NCBI RefSeq assembly: GCF_025766255.1
Contig: NW_026516774.1
Coordinates: 93,229 to 157,228 of the forward strand
Length of the DNA stretch: 64,000 nt
Source of the DNA: Zychaea mexicana
Taxonomy: Eukaryota; Mucoromycota; Mucoromycetes; Mucorales; Lichtheimiaceae
Direction: 5' to 3'
The notes beneath the pieces are model-generated. The model saw nothing but the letters and a program-made list of their open reading frames with translations. It did not search any database and was not told the origin of the DNA. The first letter of the stretch is position 1; each line of letters starts with the position of its first letter. Made by a program: the position numbers and the translations under genes. Shown one piece after another: positions 11,564-25,117 of the stretch.

Positions 11564-13724
11564 TTACACAAAGGCGATTGCTGTTAATGATGCTGTTGGT
11601 GAGGGTGATGATGATGGTAATTTGGAAGCAGTGTTACTTATATTCGATAATGCAGACTTTAGTGGAGTTCGTCGTTTGTTGGTCCTTGCATCGGGTATCT
11701 GACAATCATTCTTACGTTTCGTGCCGATCGTTTTCAAGGGCATTGAGATTGTCTTTGCATTTTCGTCGTTGTATTTGATATTATGCGTATTATTATTGTT
11801 GTTGTTAAAGGATGACAGTGCGTTTCGATCCCGTTGGCGTTGGAACGCAGATGCAAGATCACCATGTGTCTGGATTTTAGTTGCAGATGACGACTGCTTT
11901 TGGCGATGATTAAAAACTTTGAATAGCTCCTTGGCTGTGATGGTTCGTTGTTGTTGTTGTGGTAGTGGTGTCGGTGGTTTTGAAGGTGAAAGTGGAGAGA
12001 GTCGTTTTGGTGTCCGCAAGGGTCGTAAAGCATTGTCGTTGGATGCACGTAAGCCGCCGCTACTGGTGGGTTGTGATGCCTCTGGCTTGTGCTGAGACGC
12101 GGTGGATGACTGTTTGTTGTCGAAATGTGCCCATGGCTGATCGGTAATTTGAAAGGGAAAAGAGCAAGTCAATTTGATGTGAAAATTAAACTTTAAATAA
12201 GAGGGGGGGGGGTTGTTAGGGAAACGTACCGGTATATTCTCTTTGTTACTGAGACTGTGGTCATGAATTTGCTGTGGGTTGGCGCCAGATGATGCAGTGG
12301 TGTTGTTGCCCAGATAATCCAGCTTGTCCGGTTGGACATCGGCGGGAGGGGTATGTAGTGTGATGCGTCGCTTTACATTGTCGTCGTACACGTACTGGTA
12401 GAGGAACGCGTTGTTGGCTCGCTTAAAGAGATGCTCATAGTCAGGAACCTGTTTCATTTTCCCCTGGAAGCGAAGATGGCGCAACACCTAAGCAAGGCGA
12501 GTGAGTACATGGCCGTACATGTGCCTTATTTTTAAACTAGATTGCCAGTCTTACCGCATCGGTGGTTCTATACTTTTTCAGTAGCTTGTGGGCGCTCTTC
12601 AGACCAATGCCAGGCAGCGAGGCGAGGTAATCGCATCCTGAAAGAATGCACATGTGTCGGATTCTGGTCTGGTCCCACCCTTGGAGGTCAATCTCCTTTG
12701 CTGCCGACAGGTTTCCTTGCTGGATGCGGATGCCCTCGCCGTACTGGTTCATCTTGAAGAGCACCGTGTGACAGCCAAAGACAAGCAGGTCCGAGTCTTC
12801 GGTGATCACCGCGTCGACTTTGTTGGTGTTGATGAGGTGCGTGAGCTGAGCATCGGCTTCGTAGGGCGCAACGATGTGCTTGATCTTTTTGGCATTCAAC
12901 GCCTAAGTTAGAGGTAGGTGGGATAAAGGAACGGTTGGGATTCACTCTTTTTTTTTTTCTTCTGGGAGGTTTAAGGGGTGGAGAGAGAAGAGTGGGGGGT
13001 TGTGGGCTTGTTGAAATTATATACACAAAGCTGTTGTATTACCTTGACAACTTGCTGAATCATGTGTGGTGTTACATGGATGGAGTGCTGGAAACATTCC
13101 GTTGCTTCTCGCTGCTTGCCTTGCTTCAGTAGTTCTTTGCCCTTGGCCAGTGCTTCTGTTCGACGTCTGTGGGTTGATATCGATACGAAACAGAGAGAGA
13201 GAAAGCAAGAGTATGTAAAAAAGTAATAAAGTATGACCAAAGTAGGTTAAATATATGCGCGCTCTACTGCAAACCCCGTTTCTTCTGGTTCTTTTGATGT
13301 TACCGGCGTCTCTCCTCAACCGTCGCGCCTTTGATCGGCAGTGCTTGGCCGTCAAACACAATGTATGGGACCACCTTGTAGAACTCCAGCAGACTCACTA
13401 GCCGCATAAAGTAGTCGATGTATCTAGTGGCGTGCACACACATGCAATCAGTAACCCTATCTATTGAGTGGCGTAGGAGCAGAAGGAGGAAGAGGAAGGG
13501 AAAGGCGGTGACGGTTGTTGGAAGCTGTGTGTGGCTCAAAAGAAAAACACAACGGATGCTTACTTTGTCGTTGCTTCTTCTAACGCAAGTTCCATTGAGC
13601 AGGAGAACGCACCCTTGTGTAGCCACACGTTGCCATCGACAGCCACTACCTTGCCGGCGTATTCTTTAATGTGCATTGGCTCATGCACAGATTTGACAGT
13701 TTGTATGAACCCCGAAATACCCAT
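11564..13724 (-). CDS. EXO1: EXO1/DIN7-type 5'-3' exonuclease and flap endonuclease (XPG family)
   Basis: Six exons: 13724-13564, 13423-13304, 13166-13043, 12902-12555, 12487-12230 and 12136-11564, giving about 527 aa. The start MGISGFIQTVKSV is the invariant XPG N-terminus that packs near the active site. The XPG-N region carries VVAVDGNVWLHKG and VFDGQALPIKG. The XPG-I region carries VAPYEADAQLTHL and ITEDSDLLVFGC with the expected acidic metal ligands. The helix-hairpin-helix is CDYLASLPGIGLKSAHKLLKK in abbreviated form: GCDYLASLPGIGL. EXO1 resects DNA ends and acts in mismatch repair. The C-terminal half is Ser/Asn/Gln-rich and poorly conserved, as expected; it contains TPKRLSPLSPSKPPTP-like sites and a basic KRRTPLK cluster that may be a nuclear signal. 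The protein is shorter than yeast Exo1 (702 aa) and longer than Din7 (430 aa). Confidence 0.9.
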
Positions 13725-16700
13725 TGTTCAATTGTGTTGAAGAGGAAACAGTTCAGGTTGTGGAGTAGCGTGGAGGTGGGGATGGGGAAGGAGTTGTTAA
13801 TAAACGTGGACAAGAGGGAAGAGGGGCGCGTATATTGAAAATAAAAAGGAAAGAGGAAGAGGAAAGGTAATACGAGAGAGAGAGAGAGAGTGTGTGTGTG
13901 TGTGTGTTGTTGGGCAACGCGAAAAAACAAAAAAAACTCTCAGCTACAATTGCTCAAACCGGAGTCACGCACGCACAATTTTTCATTGACAGATTCAGTT
14001 CTCGTCTGCCCATTCCCCACCCACCCATGTATGTTCTATTACAAAGTGCGCAATCGATGCTAGGCCAGGACGCTTCATCCTGTGCAGCTGCTGTATAGTG
14101 GCATGGATGGGCATCTTACAATACACGGAAGCTCGTATCGCCCCCAAGTCCTGGAATAAATACAAGCCGTCGTCGTGCGTGTGTTCCCTTGCTCATTCGG
14201 TCTACCTCATTCTTACTGGTGCTGCTTTCAACTGCTGCTTGTTGATTTTAAGCACATCTTTGGTTACACATGTCGCCGCACACACACCAGGCAGAACAAA
14301 GAGGGTGTCCTATACTGTATAATCACTATAGACGGCTACGACTGTTCATTCTCTCCAGTGTGTCATCGTCACCATCACTCAAAGCAATAAATGTATTCCT
14401 CAGAACAACATCTGCACAGCTTTAGGAAAATAAGGTTATTGTTTATGATCCAAGGTCACGCTGCGGACCGAGATGCCGATCCTTTTCATTACGCACTACA
14501 TCAACGACTTTTATATTCTTATCCCATATTTCTGATTGCATCTTCCTCCAAACAAATATCCTGTACCATAATACTAAATGAAACAGAAGATGAGGTGCAA
14601 ACATAATTCAATGACATATTCTTAAAAGAAAAGAGCGGGATGAGTTGTAGCATCCACATTAACATGCCCAAAGCGGCGCCCTGAGCGAGAAATGTCCTTT
14701 AATGATACTCGTATATACTATTCAAGTTTATGCAAAGCTGCAGCACACCCTTTCTAATTTGAATAGTAAAGCTATTTACTGTAGTATTAAACAGTCAACA
14801 GGGTTCTTGCTCAATGTTTGTTGATGGATCAAAGGCAGGAACTCTTCTTGTTGCTGCTGCTCCAGAGCGATAACGATAGTGATAAAATGCTTGCTTTTTT
14901 TAGAATACTAGCTGGCGCCAATCAGAAAGGGCGCTTCCAATAGACATTGTCAAGCACGCGATATGCAATCGTAGACGTTTACATCATACGTTAGCAACGA
15001 TAATCATTCCGTATGTCCACAAGAAACTGACCCACACATCTATTCTTTGTTTACTTTCTGTCTGAGAAATAAGCTAGACTACGATTCATTCCTGTGGCAC
15101 ATATGAACATAAAAGCTATTTGTTTAACTATCATACAACGAGCCAAAACAAGCCTCCTCCTTCTTCCCGTATACAACAACAGGGCTAGTTGAGAGCGATG
15201 GAACATTCTTTCTCATATTCTTCAACCGAGCATGAATAAAAATCGGTTATTATGGAAGTGCACTCTCAATCATCAGGGAAGCGGAGGCACGATACATCTC
15301 AAGAGCATTGTAAGAATCCTTCTTCATTGACGTACAGTACATACAAACTAGCAACTTCAAAAGTTTAATTGGGCATCAATCTACCTTTGGTATGCAGTAT
15401 ATGAACCTACATAATTACATTATATAGAGAATGATGAATTTATTTATCTCAAGGTCTATTCATACACTCTTTTTTAAAATAGTAGTAGCAATTCTAGGAA
15501 GGACCTCACTGCCACCAGCTGCCTCAGTTTGATTTGAAATCTTGTATAGATTATGTTTGGAAAAGGCTCTATAGCAAATATAAGCAGATCTTCATGCGTG
15601 CATAGTGCGATATAAAGAGTATTATGCTATTGCACTTTCTTCGAGGAGTACACCTTCTCCTCACAAAAAAACCCTAGAAATATTAACATCAGTAATATCC
15701 ACAGATACAGTAGAAACTAGGTGCTTCGATCATAGTGCTAGTGGATACAGGACTATTTATGAGCTTTTTCAACCTTCTCTTCGCAAAGAACACAAGCCCG
15801 GGATCGTCTCATTATTATTTTTTTGGTTATGCATTAGTACGTGGCATACTATTCGCACGATGTTTGATCAATTCCACAAACACACTATTTTTCAATGCTT
15901 ATCGGAAATTGCTCTTCTGTGTACGTAATTGCACACTATGTGGTATGTAGCAACCACATCATCGGTAAGTAAAAACAGTTTTCTCAAGTCTAGATAGCAT
16001 TACCGATGCGGCGTGTTCAATGACAGACTTGATCGTATCAGGCCAAAAACCACTGATCAAAAAAGGAAGGTTAAAACTGAAGACTGCTGAAATTGGGATT
16101 ACGGCAGAATATGAATCTCCTAATGCATTTCTTTCTTTTCCCAACACTATCCCGAATGATCTAACTTTAGGGCTTAGCTACTCATACTCTAGATTCATCG
16201 AGTGTGCATGTATGAAAATTTGGACTTGGGTGGTAAAAAAGTGCCTTCTATTTTTTGTTACCGAACGCACATTCACCTTCTTAAATAAGCCACTTCCAGG
16301 GATCATCAAACAAGTGAAAAAACTCCCGGCTTTTGATATTTGCCCACTAGATTGGCTGTCATAGTTGGTGTTGCGTGGCATCAGGATAATGGCCTGATGG
16401 TTTTTTTTCTTCTTTGAATAAGTTCTACCTGTAGTCCTTGAAGGAAAAGGTAAAAATTTCCGAATAGGAAGTGTTATAGATGGATAAGCTGATGAGATGC
16501 GGGGTGTCATGTACAACAGGTGGAGAAAAGAAATTGGTATGCAAACGATGGAAAAGTGGATGCGTCATCACTCGGTGCTATTCTTGCTTTATAAAGTACA
16601 AACCATCATCGTCCAGTATCGCTTGGTTAAGTGGGGGGGGGGGACACAAATCAAAAGAAACCAAGTTTATTGACGACCCAAAACAGTTGGTTACATTTTT

Positions 16701-18245
16701 CGTCCAAGTGAAAAAAAACCATAAAATTGGGCGGACATTTTGGGCAAACTTTCCAGAATTGTCCAGCAGGCTGTTCTTTGTACGCTTCACCCACCGCAAA
16801 TTCATCTCTTTTATGATGTCTTTTTTCTTTCTCTGCGTTTGATCGAAACAACAAGCTGAAACGCGCGCACTTGAAGGATGATGAATTAAAACAAAAGAGT
16901 TAGAGTGCCATTTGAGGCGGGAAGAGTCGTAAGCACTAAAACAGACATCGGCCAAGAATAGATGAGGGGCACCATTTACCACTATGTTGGATTACATACG
17001 CCAATAGAGACGATTATAAGCTGCAGGCGCGTGCTTCCTGTATAGATTTGTATATACTAGGCAGCGATCAAGGCGGTGCTGCTTTTTACATGAGGGCTTC
17101 CCCGGATTGTAAGTAAATATGTGCTACGGAGATAGTATAAAGTCTTTCTGTTCAACTGTTCAACTGTCTTTTGCAGAAAATTGCTACATGGTCCTCGATC
17201 GAGATGAGTCAAAGAGTGCTAAATAAGTATACAGTATGATTCGTATGCAAGGCAAAAAGAAGCCCACCCCCTCTTTCTGTTTGCCCTCCCGAAAAAAACA
17301 CATATTGAGTAATGATACGAATGTGCACATGTGCTGTGGGTCATTTGCTTGTATTGCTAACGTCAAGACTTGAATTTTTATCTCCCAAATTCTGCAACAA
17401 TGTTGGGGGGGGGTGGGAGGTGGGATGGGGTGGACAAGTTTATATTGAGTGTTACAGTATAATTATGGGTCGGGTTGCTGTGAAGTATAAGGACCACGCG
17501 GCATCCGCTGTTTGGATAGAGCTTATTTTCTTTAGGGTTATTAATAAACAACGCATTAGTAGTGTCTAGTGCATATCTGGACACAGCCATTGAATAATAA
17601 TAATAAGCTCCTTCCTCTCTCCCCCCGCCCCCAACCACCACCACCACCACCACCACTACCAACCACATGGCCCACATAAAATGCAAAATATTTGTCAACA
17701 CGATCCTGGGAATATAGCATTTCTGTAAAGGCCGGGACAAAACGAAGGGGGCAGGGAGGGGGAGTGCAAGAAGTGGGTGCCTTCTGTATAGATTCTTCCA
17801 TTTGTAATTTTTTTTTTCTGTATGTCCTCCCATTCAATACTTGTCCACACACAGACCCCCCACCCACCCACTAACCGCGGACATGACATATCAATAGGGT
17901 AATTCCCATGGCCTGGCTTCTTTACGTTTGCGCCACATTGGGGTTTTTACGGGTTGTACTACCAGCATTAACTAGCAGTACGTACCTTTTTTTTTCTAAA
18001 ATTCCATGAGAAAAAAGTTCGTGGCAACAGTGATTTGCTCGGGCTGTTGTTAGTGGTGGTGGCGGTGAGCTAATAATAGACGTAGTAGCAGTAATATTAG
18101 AAGTAAAGTAATGCAAAAAAAAGGAGAGGGAAGAGAGTGAGAGGGCATACATATTTTGGTCTTTTTACAAGGAAACACAACCATGATGGGCTAATTGAAG
18201 AAGAAGAAGAAGAAGGCATACAGTAAGAAGAAGAAAGAAAAGGTA
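13725..18245. other. Long gene-poor interval with low-complexity tracts
   Basis: About 4.5 kb without a supported gene. It contains a GA/GT microsatellite around 13875-13908, a G-rich tract near 17405-17433, a C/CCA-rich tract near 17620-17665 and GAA repeats near 18200. Small open frames such as those around 15.6-15.9, 16.0-16.4 and 16.6-17.0 kb lack splice continuity or recognisable motifs. Confidence 0.5.
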
Positions 18246-19029
18246 TTAAAGGAATTGAAGTTGTTCAGCAATCTCTTGTTTAGTGAATCCAGCCTCCATA
18301 AGATTCTTGACCAGCTCGGCTTTGGCGCGGATCCTTCGTGTTCGTTCTTGTTCAATCAACAGCTGCTCCCGTTCCAGTCGTTTTTCGCGCAGAAACTCAA
18401 GCATGTCCTGTGATCGCTTCATCTGCTCAGTCTCCTTTTCTGGCGTGACCTTTATTAAGGATTCGGCAAGCACAGTGTTATTGCGTTTATCCGGCATGGC
18501 ATCATTGTTGTTAGTGTTGGTTGTTATGGGTGAGAGTGGCTCTACGAGCGGCGGCGGTGGCGGCGCTGGTGAGGATGACCTTCGTGTTGCCGCAGAAATG
18601 ACAGGTGTTGCATAGCGTGGCTGTTTGCTGCTGATACGGTGCAGCAGATGGCTATCGCTCATGCGTCGTCGTCTTTTACCCGGAGCAGTGTTGATAGTGT
18701 CATCATTGCTATTACTGGCAAGAGTGGCAGAAAAAGGCATAGTAATGGCTAAATCACTTTTGCGTACCACAAATGACGATGATGACGATGATGGTGATGA
18801 TGCTGACTCTTCTTCACTGCCGGCACGATGGAAATAACTGCTCGTATTGCTGATACTCGTTCCTGTGGATGAAGCTGATGTTGGTGGCGGAGGTAATTGG
18901 AGAGATGATGGTGGTCCTGCTACTGCTTTTTGGGTATCGATTTGTTCAAGATGCTGATGCTGATGATGTCGGTGATGTGGATAATGAAGTGAATGGTGCT
19001 GTGATTGTTCTTGTTCTTGCGGGTGCTGC

Positions 19030-19064
<35 letters not shown>

Positions 19065-19963
19065 GTAATTGCTGTGCTGTTGGTGACGGTGATAATAGGG
19101 ATGATGATGATGACTTTGTTGCTGGCTATGACGATGCGGTCGAGCTTGCGTTTTATCTTCTTCCTCCTTCTCTTCGTCTTCTTTTTCTTCACGGTCCATG
19201 ATACTGCTAATGGACATGGGCCAAGACGGCGATGTTCGAAAGTTGCCAAAGCTTCCATGCAAAGCATCCCAGTAAGGAAAACGCTTTACAACTTCCTCTA
19301 GGGATAGATAGAAATTTGAAAAAAAAAATGTGGATGGAAAAAAAATGGGGAGGGGGGGGGTGGAAAAAGAAAAAAAAAATAGAGTGTGTCACGGAATGTA
19401 TTCTCTTCTTGATTGTCGTTCTCTTTGAATTGTTTCTCTCAACCGCACCCGAACTATACTTTTGGTTTTCGCACGCACTCGCACACACACACACACCACA
19501 ATAAAATATATTTCACTTTTGTCTTTTTATTACCATGAACGATTTCTTCCTTAACACCTGCCTGGCGCATCTTTTTCCCATCCGTGTCATTCCATTCTCG
19601 TGCTGTCCTATAGTTGCTTTGAAGCGTTGAGATCTTACTGGCCACATCTTTTGGGAGGCGGTGATAGATCCCAACTTGCCGCATGCGTTCAATGATCTCT
19701 TCAAGAAGTACTTTCTTGGGTGTCCGTTCCGTACTGTTGTCACCGCCGCGCCATTTGCTGTAGTTTGCCTTGTCCGCCAGCCAGTTGATCAGCACGTCCA
19801 TCGATGACATCCCGCCGTTGACTCCATCTTTGAGCCAGCTCTTATATGGCTTTTTGCCCTTGGATACCGAAGTTGTTGTTGTTGTTGTCGCTGCTGCTGC
19901 TGCTGCTGCTGCTGTCGTAGTTGTTGCTGTTGATGTGAGCGTCGCCGTGGTGAGCGTCGTCAT
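18246..19963 (-). CDS. SANT/trihelix-like DNA-binding regulator with poly-Gln/His linker
   Basis: Two exons (19963-19534 and 19297-18246) give about 493 aa. After a Thr/Ala-rich N-terminus, residues 40 to 160 form a tryptophan-spaced helical domain: YKSWLKDGVNGG, WLADKANYSKWRGG, LPKDVASKISTLQSNYRTA, REWND, and RFPYWDALHG completed across the intron. This spacing resembles the Myb/SANT-like (trihelix) domains of fungal and plant putative transcription factors. A long disordered linker follows with acidic, poly-His and poly-Gln runs encoded by a GCT-type microsatellite on the opposite strand. A C-terminal coiled coil of about 70 residues rich in Glu, Arg and Lys ends the protein. A sequence-specific DNA-binding role is inferred; targets are unknown. 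Confidence 0.75.
19022..19052. repeat. Coding trinucleotide microsatellite (poly-Gln)
   Basis: About ten tandem GCT units on the plus strand encode the poly-Gln run in the regulator on the minus strand. Such tracts change length easily. Confidence 0.85.
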
Positions 19964-21229
19964 GGTGATAAAGTTGTTGCTTAGTGCGAGGAATAGTGTT
20001 GTCTCGTTACTATTGTTACCGTTGCTATGCCAGCAGGTATATATGGTAAGCGTATAGAAAAGCTAGTGCAGTAAGAGGTAAAGGGGTGGAGGAAGAAGTC
20101 CACGGCGAGCAAAGAAAAAAGAGGAAAGTAAAGCAAGCTCTACAGATTATTATTGTCTGCAGGAGAGTGAGAGTGAGAGGGAGAGAAGAAAAGGCAAGTT
20201 TCTGTACTGCACACAATCTCAGCCTGCCCTTTTATACTCCTCCCCCCCACAAATCAGCAAGCATATTTTTTTCTTTCATGTCAGCCCAACTTTGGGCGTA
20301 ATGTCATGCACACACAAACATGTCTGCTTTTTTTTAACCATCACTGCTGCTATCATACCACTCTATTAGGTACACACACACAAAGATATTCTTTTTTGGC
20401 CTTTTCAAGCATGTGGAACACCAATCAGCGTTTGGGTAGTACAAAGTCTAATTCCTTCTTCCGCTTGGGAACCAAGCTGTGTGTGTGTGTGGGGGGGGGA
20501 GGGGTTACAAAACATGAAAAAATGGACATGACAAGAAGACCGAGCCTCATATTCTGCTGGGGTGCTATTGTTGTCGTTGTGTCCATGACAAAATACTCTT
20601 TCTGGAGAGGACTCTCGCCTGGACCACGGGTCTGGACACGCGCCTACTGTATCATACCTTACGGATGGTGATGGTGATGATGATTGGTGTGATTCTGAGC
20701 TTTGTGAAGTTTCTCTCATCCTCTTTTCTACTAACTGTGTCTTTAAGGGGTTCGTTTACTATACTAACGCATGTAGGATGCCGAAGAAAGGGGGTGCTGT
20801 TTCGTATGAAAAAGGCGCTTCTCTAAGGGCCAGCCTCTCTTCTGTTCTTTACAGGATGAATTGCATTGAAAATCAGTGCTCACAATATACTTCTTGAAAG
20901 TATCCGCAGGAGGGGCACACCACCCCGCATTTCCAGATAAATCTAATCACCCACCCCCCCCCAAATAAAAAGACGCACACATCAGTTGAGCGGAGCTAAG
21001 CTCTTTTAGGACGTGTGACCAGAAAAGAAGAATTATGTCGTTTCTGCTTTGTTGCTTTTTGTTTCTGACACTGTGTCAGTCAGAATCATCGTTGTCAGTA
21101 GTAGAAATGATTGAACAAGAGAGAGCTACTTCTATCACTTTCTCTCATTCATTCTCTTGCACCTTCGCCAATCGTCTCTTTTTGTTCTTCTTTTCGTTTT
21201 CTTCTTTCTTGACTAGGTAGCAAATCATC
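19964..21229. other. Intergenic, divergent promoters
   Basis: About 1.27 kb between the minus-strand regulator and the first RBR gene. It carries CT- and GT-rich simple sequence. An open frame on the minus strand at 20405-20719 has no recognisable motif and no convincing splice partner. Confidence 0.4.
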
Positions 21230-22703
21230 ATGTCGTCGGTCCAATGTTGCATATGCTTAGAATCATACAAAACAAGCAAAACAACGACTACAACTAGCTG
21301 CAGTGTTGCGTCTTCTTCCAAAAGTCCTGTTGTGTCACGGCCACCACCACAAAGATCAGCAGCTGCATCCTCGTCTTCCTCTCAGCGAAAAAAACATGAT
21401 GGAAACGTGTTTTCGACAAAAGGCTGTGCCCATCATGCATGCCGTCCCTGTCTCGCTCAGTACTTTTTGGCCTACGTCCAAAAGTCTCGCATCGAGGACG
21501 ACTATTCAGCCTTGGACTGCCCAGAGCCTGGTTGTGACGAGACTTACGTTGCCATTGAGATCATTCCACAAGTGATGCCGAACGCTGAAACAGCACTCTA
21601 TTGGTGGCGTATAGTGATCGAAAAGACCATTATGGACAGCATTGTGAGAGCCTTTTTTCCCTCTCTTTTTCAAATGTTATAAACATAAAAAACAAACAAA
21701 ACGAAAAGAACCCACAACTACAGCTACTCTTATTATTATTAACAGAAACAATAACGAACTTTGATACTTTATGATAATGGGTCAATAGGGCTACTGTCCG
21801 TATCCAGATTGTCAAGCATCATTCGAGCTCCCGGATTACCATCAGCAACAACATTGGCAGCAGCAATCAGCTGCACCAATCGCCAGTAGCAGCACATATA
21901 CTGGCACCACTGTTATGGCTCCTCACGTTGATGAAGATGAGGAGAGACCCATCTTTGCCGAGTGTCTTGAATGCAACCGTGGTATTTGCCTCAACTGCCA
22001 AAGCATTTGGCACTCTGGTATTGATACATTATGCGAGCCTACGGCTATTTTAAGCATACATCTCTATCTCTCCTCCCTTTCGTGAGAATGATATCACTTA
22101 TCACCAATGATAAATTTCTGTTTTGGATTGTTATATAGACAAACAATGTAAACCTGAAGCAGAACGAACAGCAACGCCCCCATGGCGAGATTCTAAGGCG
22201 TACCGTCGAGCACATACACAAAAAGGAAAGGAGCTGAAGCGCAAATTATCAGTAGAAGCTCGCAACCTTGCAAGAAAAAGGAATTGGACCCGTTGCCCGC
22301 GTTGTCAAGAGATGGTCGAACGCGTTGTAAGTGTCCTCCTCTCTCTAAAATCCTCATTTAAGCGTTCTAGTGGTGCATATTGTTTCTCGGGTTGCTCTAA
22401 ATTAGGCTTTGCATGTAATCTGCTAATCCGCTGTATCCTTTTCTTTACTCAGAGTGGCTGCAGTACTATCTTGTGCTCTTGTGGTATTGAGTTGTAAGTT
22501 AAAGAAAGGACAAGCGATGACGAGATTTTAATAATCTATATCATTACGCACGTTAACCGTTATATGTATGACGATATTTTTTTGATACTAGCTGCTACCG
22601 CTGCGGATCGCCATCTAGCGGTCACGTTTGCTCAAGAAGATGCAACATGCTTTCCGGTGCCCAATTGAACAGTGTCCGTAGCACCATGTTTACCTATAAT
22701 TAG
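21230..22703 (+). CDS. RBR (RING1-IBR-RING2) E3 ubiquitin ligase, copy 1
   Basis: Five exons (21230-21643, 21789-22017, 22139-22326, 22453-22493, 22592-22703) give about 327 aa. RING1 opens with CCICLES, but its next ligands (CAHHACRPC, about residues 66-74) follow only after a roughly 55-residue Ser/Thr/Pro/Gln insert; C97 and C102 complete it. The IBR-like middle holds GYCPYPDCQASF and CLECNRGICLNCQSIW. RING2 is RCPRCQEMVERV, then SGCSTILCSCGIEF, then CYRCG, joined across two introns. The Cys of the ILCSCG motif sits where RBR ligases carry their thioester cysteine. It is thus predicted to be an E2-dependent ligase with a transient ubiquitin thioester. Exon boundaries and sizes of exons 3 and 4 (188 and 41 nt) are identical in copy 2. 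Confidence 0.85.
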
Positions 22704-23675
22704 GAGACTCACCTTCAAACACAAACTGCATAATGGTCCTGATTTTTTGAAGTTACTTTTGCTGTATTTACTATACTACCCATTTGCTGCACATACACAC
22801 AGGCTCATAAATAGCACACTCTATTATGCAGAATATCTGCTTATGGCAACTCTTTTTTTTTTCTTTCCCCTAAAACAAAAAAATAAAGCGCACGAATGAC
22901 CGCTCTTTTCGTCCCTTTAGTGCTACCTTTTTTTGCTCTGTATGTAAAAAGCTAACGCGATCATTCATCATTAGCATGTGTAAAATTCTCAAGGAACAAG
23001 ATGGGTTGCATGTATCCAGGGTCACGCGAGATCACAGAGCGCTCCCATTATTTCGGTTTTTTATGCAAGTGATGAAACTCTAATAATTATGCAGCAAAGT
23101 ATCTTTATCTCGAACGATTGAGTCTAGATATCCAGCATCAACTAAACAAGGCTACTCTACAGTAAACGAACATGCTGGGTTGCTCACAAGTACGTACTGT
23201 TATATCCCTCATAAACTCACTTGTGTGGACATTTCCTCATCCATACACATCTTGGTGTAACACGGAATAGCTACGCTCAGGTAGAAGTTGCCATTATATA
23301 GATCATGCAAATCACAATATAGCTACTATCTGAGGCATTTACCCGGAGACCTTTTACTCACCCACCATAGATTGCTTAATCTTTTATATGATTTATTGTA
23401 TAACATCAATTCATCCGTTCAATGCACAGCTGTGATAATTGCCTAGGATAATAAGACATTTCTTATAAAAGGTGAGAACTTCTGTTATCATAATAAACCA
23501 GTTTTTTTTTAATTTCGTGCCACATGCATTTCCTGGTAGTTGTTTTGCAACAGACCAAACGGAATTCAACGGTCGATCATTAACCTTATAAATTGTAAGA
23601 AAGCGTTTTGAGTATGTTTATTGTAATTTTAGGTAGAAACCAAAGGAACGGGTAATAAGGCAAATAAAGAAGCTT
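22704..23675. other. Intergenic 3' of RBR copy 1
   Basis: About 1 kb of AT-rich sequence with no supported gene, repeat or RNA. Confidence 0.4.
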
Positions 23676-25117
23676 TCACACTTCAAGAACTTTGGCGATT
23701 TGTTTTTGAACAGTAGCATTCGCTGACACAATAGCAGGCATGAAAAGCTCCGCAAGACGTTGCAATAGCTTATTCAAGTCGCTATTTGTGAGAAATTTGA
23801 TTGATGAGTCATCATCAGGGGGATACCAAGACAATATCGCTTCAAGGATTGCTTGAGTTTTGCCCGTGGATTTCTGCATATAGCAGTTTTGACACTTGAT
23901 TTTGGAAGCATCGCTGCTTGGCCATGTTTTAATACTTGAATTCCGATCAAGCGAAAGAGTTGAGCCCCCGGATGCCGACCCTTGTCATGATCAGCCAACG
24001 TAAAAGTGGTGAACGGATGGCATACATGCACGTCTGTCAGGGGGACCAGAGGCACGGCACATAAGCGCTAGGGCGGTCAAACTTGGACCGCAGCTGTCGT
24101 AGCTGATATAAAATGTTGGTGTCTGACATGCGGTCGGTATCAGTGTTGGTGGTCATGGCAATGGTTGCGTCAAGGCATTCTTGATCTTAAGCAAAAGCGA
24201 TAAGAATATTAATCTAACTGGACATGAATAAAAGGCCATCTACGAAAATTTCGGTTGCCATTAAGTCTGACGGCCGTCAACCGGAATCCCAAGTTCATGG
24301 AGCCAACGACAGGGTTTTCTTTGGTTGCTAGACGGATAGTAGATGTCACAAGCACATCTGACGTTCGGGTGCGGATTATCAACTTCATGCCATCAAACTT
24401 TTGTAACGTTGCGGGCCAAACTCCAGGGTACACTGTCTTGAATGTGGTATGAGGGAGTGACGTGGCCACGACACCATCCTTCACTTTACCAAACGATTCT
24501 CTGTGAATGTCGTCATTCTTGGTGCGACCATAGACCTCGACAGTGTTGACCAAGATCGAATGCCCGTTGATCGTATTTCTCAAGATACAACCAGAGAAGA
24601 GCTTTGCAGTAGCATAGTTGATTTGAGGAAAGAAATCCCAACCCTTGTTGAGAAGGGCGCAGATATCTGGAGTCAGTTCTACAAACGCGCGTTGCCGCAG
24701 GATGTCGGTATAAGGAGACATAGCAAACAGATTTTCCAAGCTAGTGGCAATAATTGGTGAGCTATTGACGCAAAGATGGTGGGTTGTATCCGAATGGCGT
24801 CGCTTCACTATGGACCGTATCGAGTCATGATTCTCCACTAGATCGCTGACGAGTTTCTTGTGGGCAAGTGCATTTTTTTCATAGCTGTGCTTATGGGTAA
24901 TGGCAAAAAGCTGCAACGCAAGGATATCCAATATGAACAATGTCTTTGACTTTTCGGTATCATCCGCATCCATTTGTTGACACGCATAAAGTGCAGCGTT
25001 ATCGGCATCATCACCAGATATTGAAGCGGCTGCACTAGTTGATGGCACAGAATGATTCACCACAGCGCAGGGTTTGACGGTTGGAGAAATGATTGATATT
25101 GTGTTGTCCGATGGCAA
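23676..25117 (-). pseudogene. Hypothetical multi-exon locus, probably decayed
   Basis: The largest open stretch (25117-24209, 302 codons) has even codon use and reads like a real protein with no domain I recognise. Further coding-like pieces on the same strand follow at about 24195-24065 (frame running through RMSDTNILYQLRQLRSKF) and at about 24010-23676, the last with a CQNCYMQKSTGKT segment that could be half of a zinc-binding site. I could not join the pieces with canonical splice sites without meeting stops. This suggests either a gene with an unusual structure or one carrying disabling changes. No function is assigned. Confidence 0.35.

Noticed and set aside
15605..17569. Several open frames of 60-134 codons
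   Set aside because: They overlap on both strands, lack motifs, show no codon bias and cannot be joined by good splice sites.
18283..19201. Open frames antisense to the SANT-like regulator
   Set aside because: They are mirror images of the poly-Gln/His and acidic repeats in the minus-strand gene.
20405..20719. A minus-strand exon candidate rich in Ser and His
   Set aside because: Open by chance in GT-repeat sequence; no partner exon or domain.
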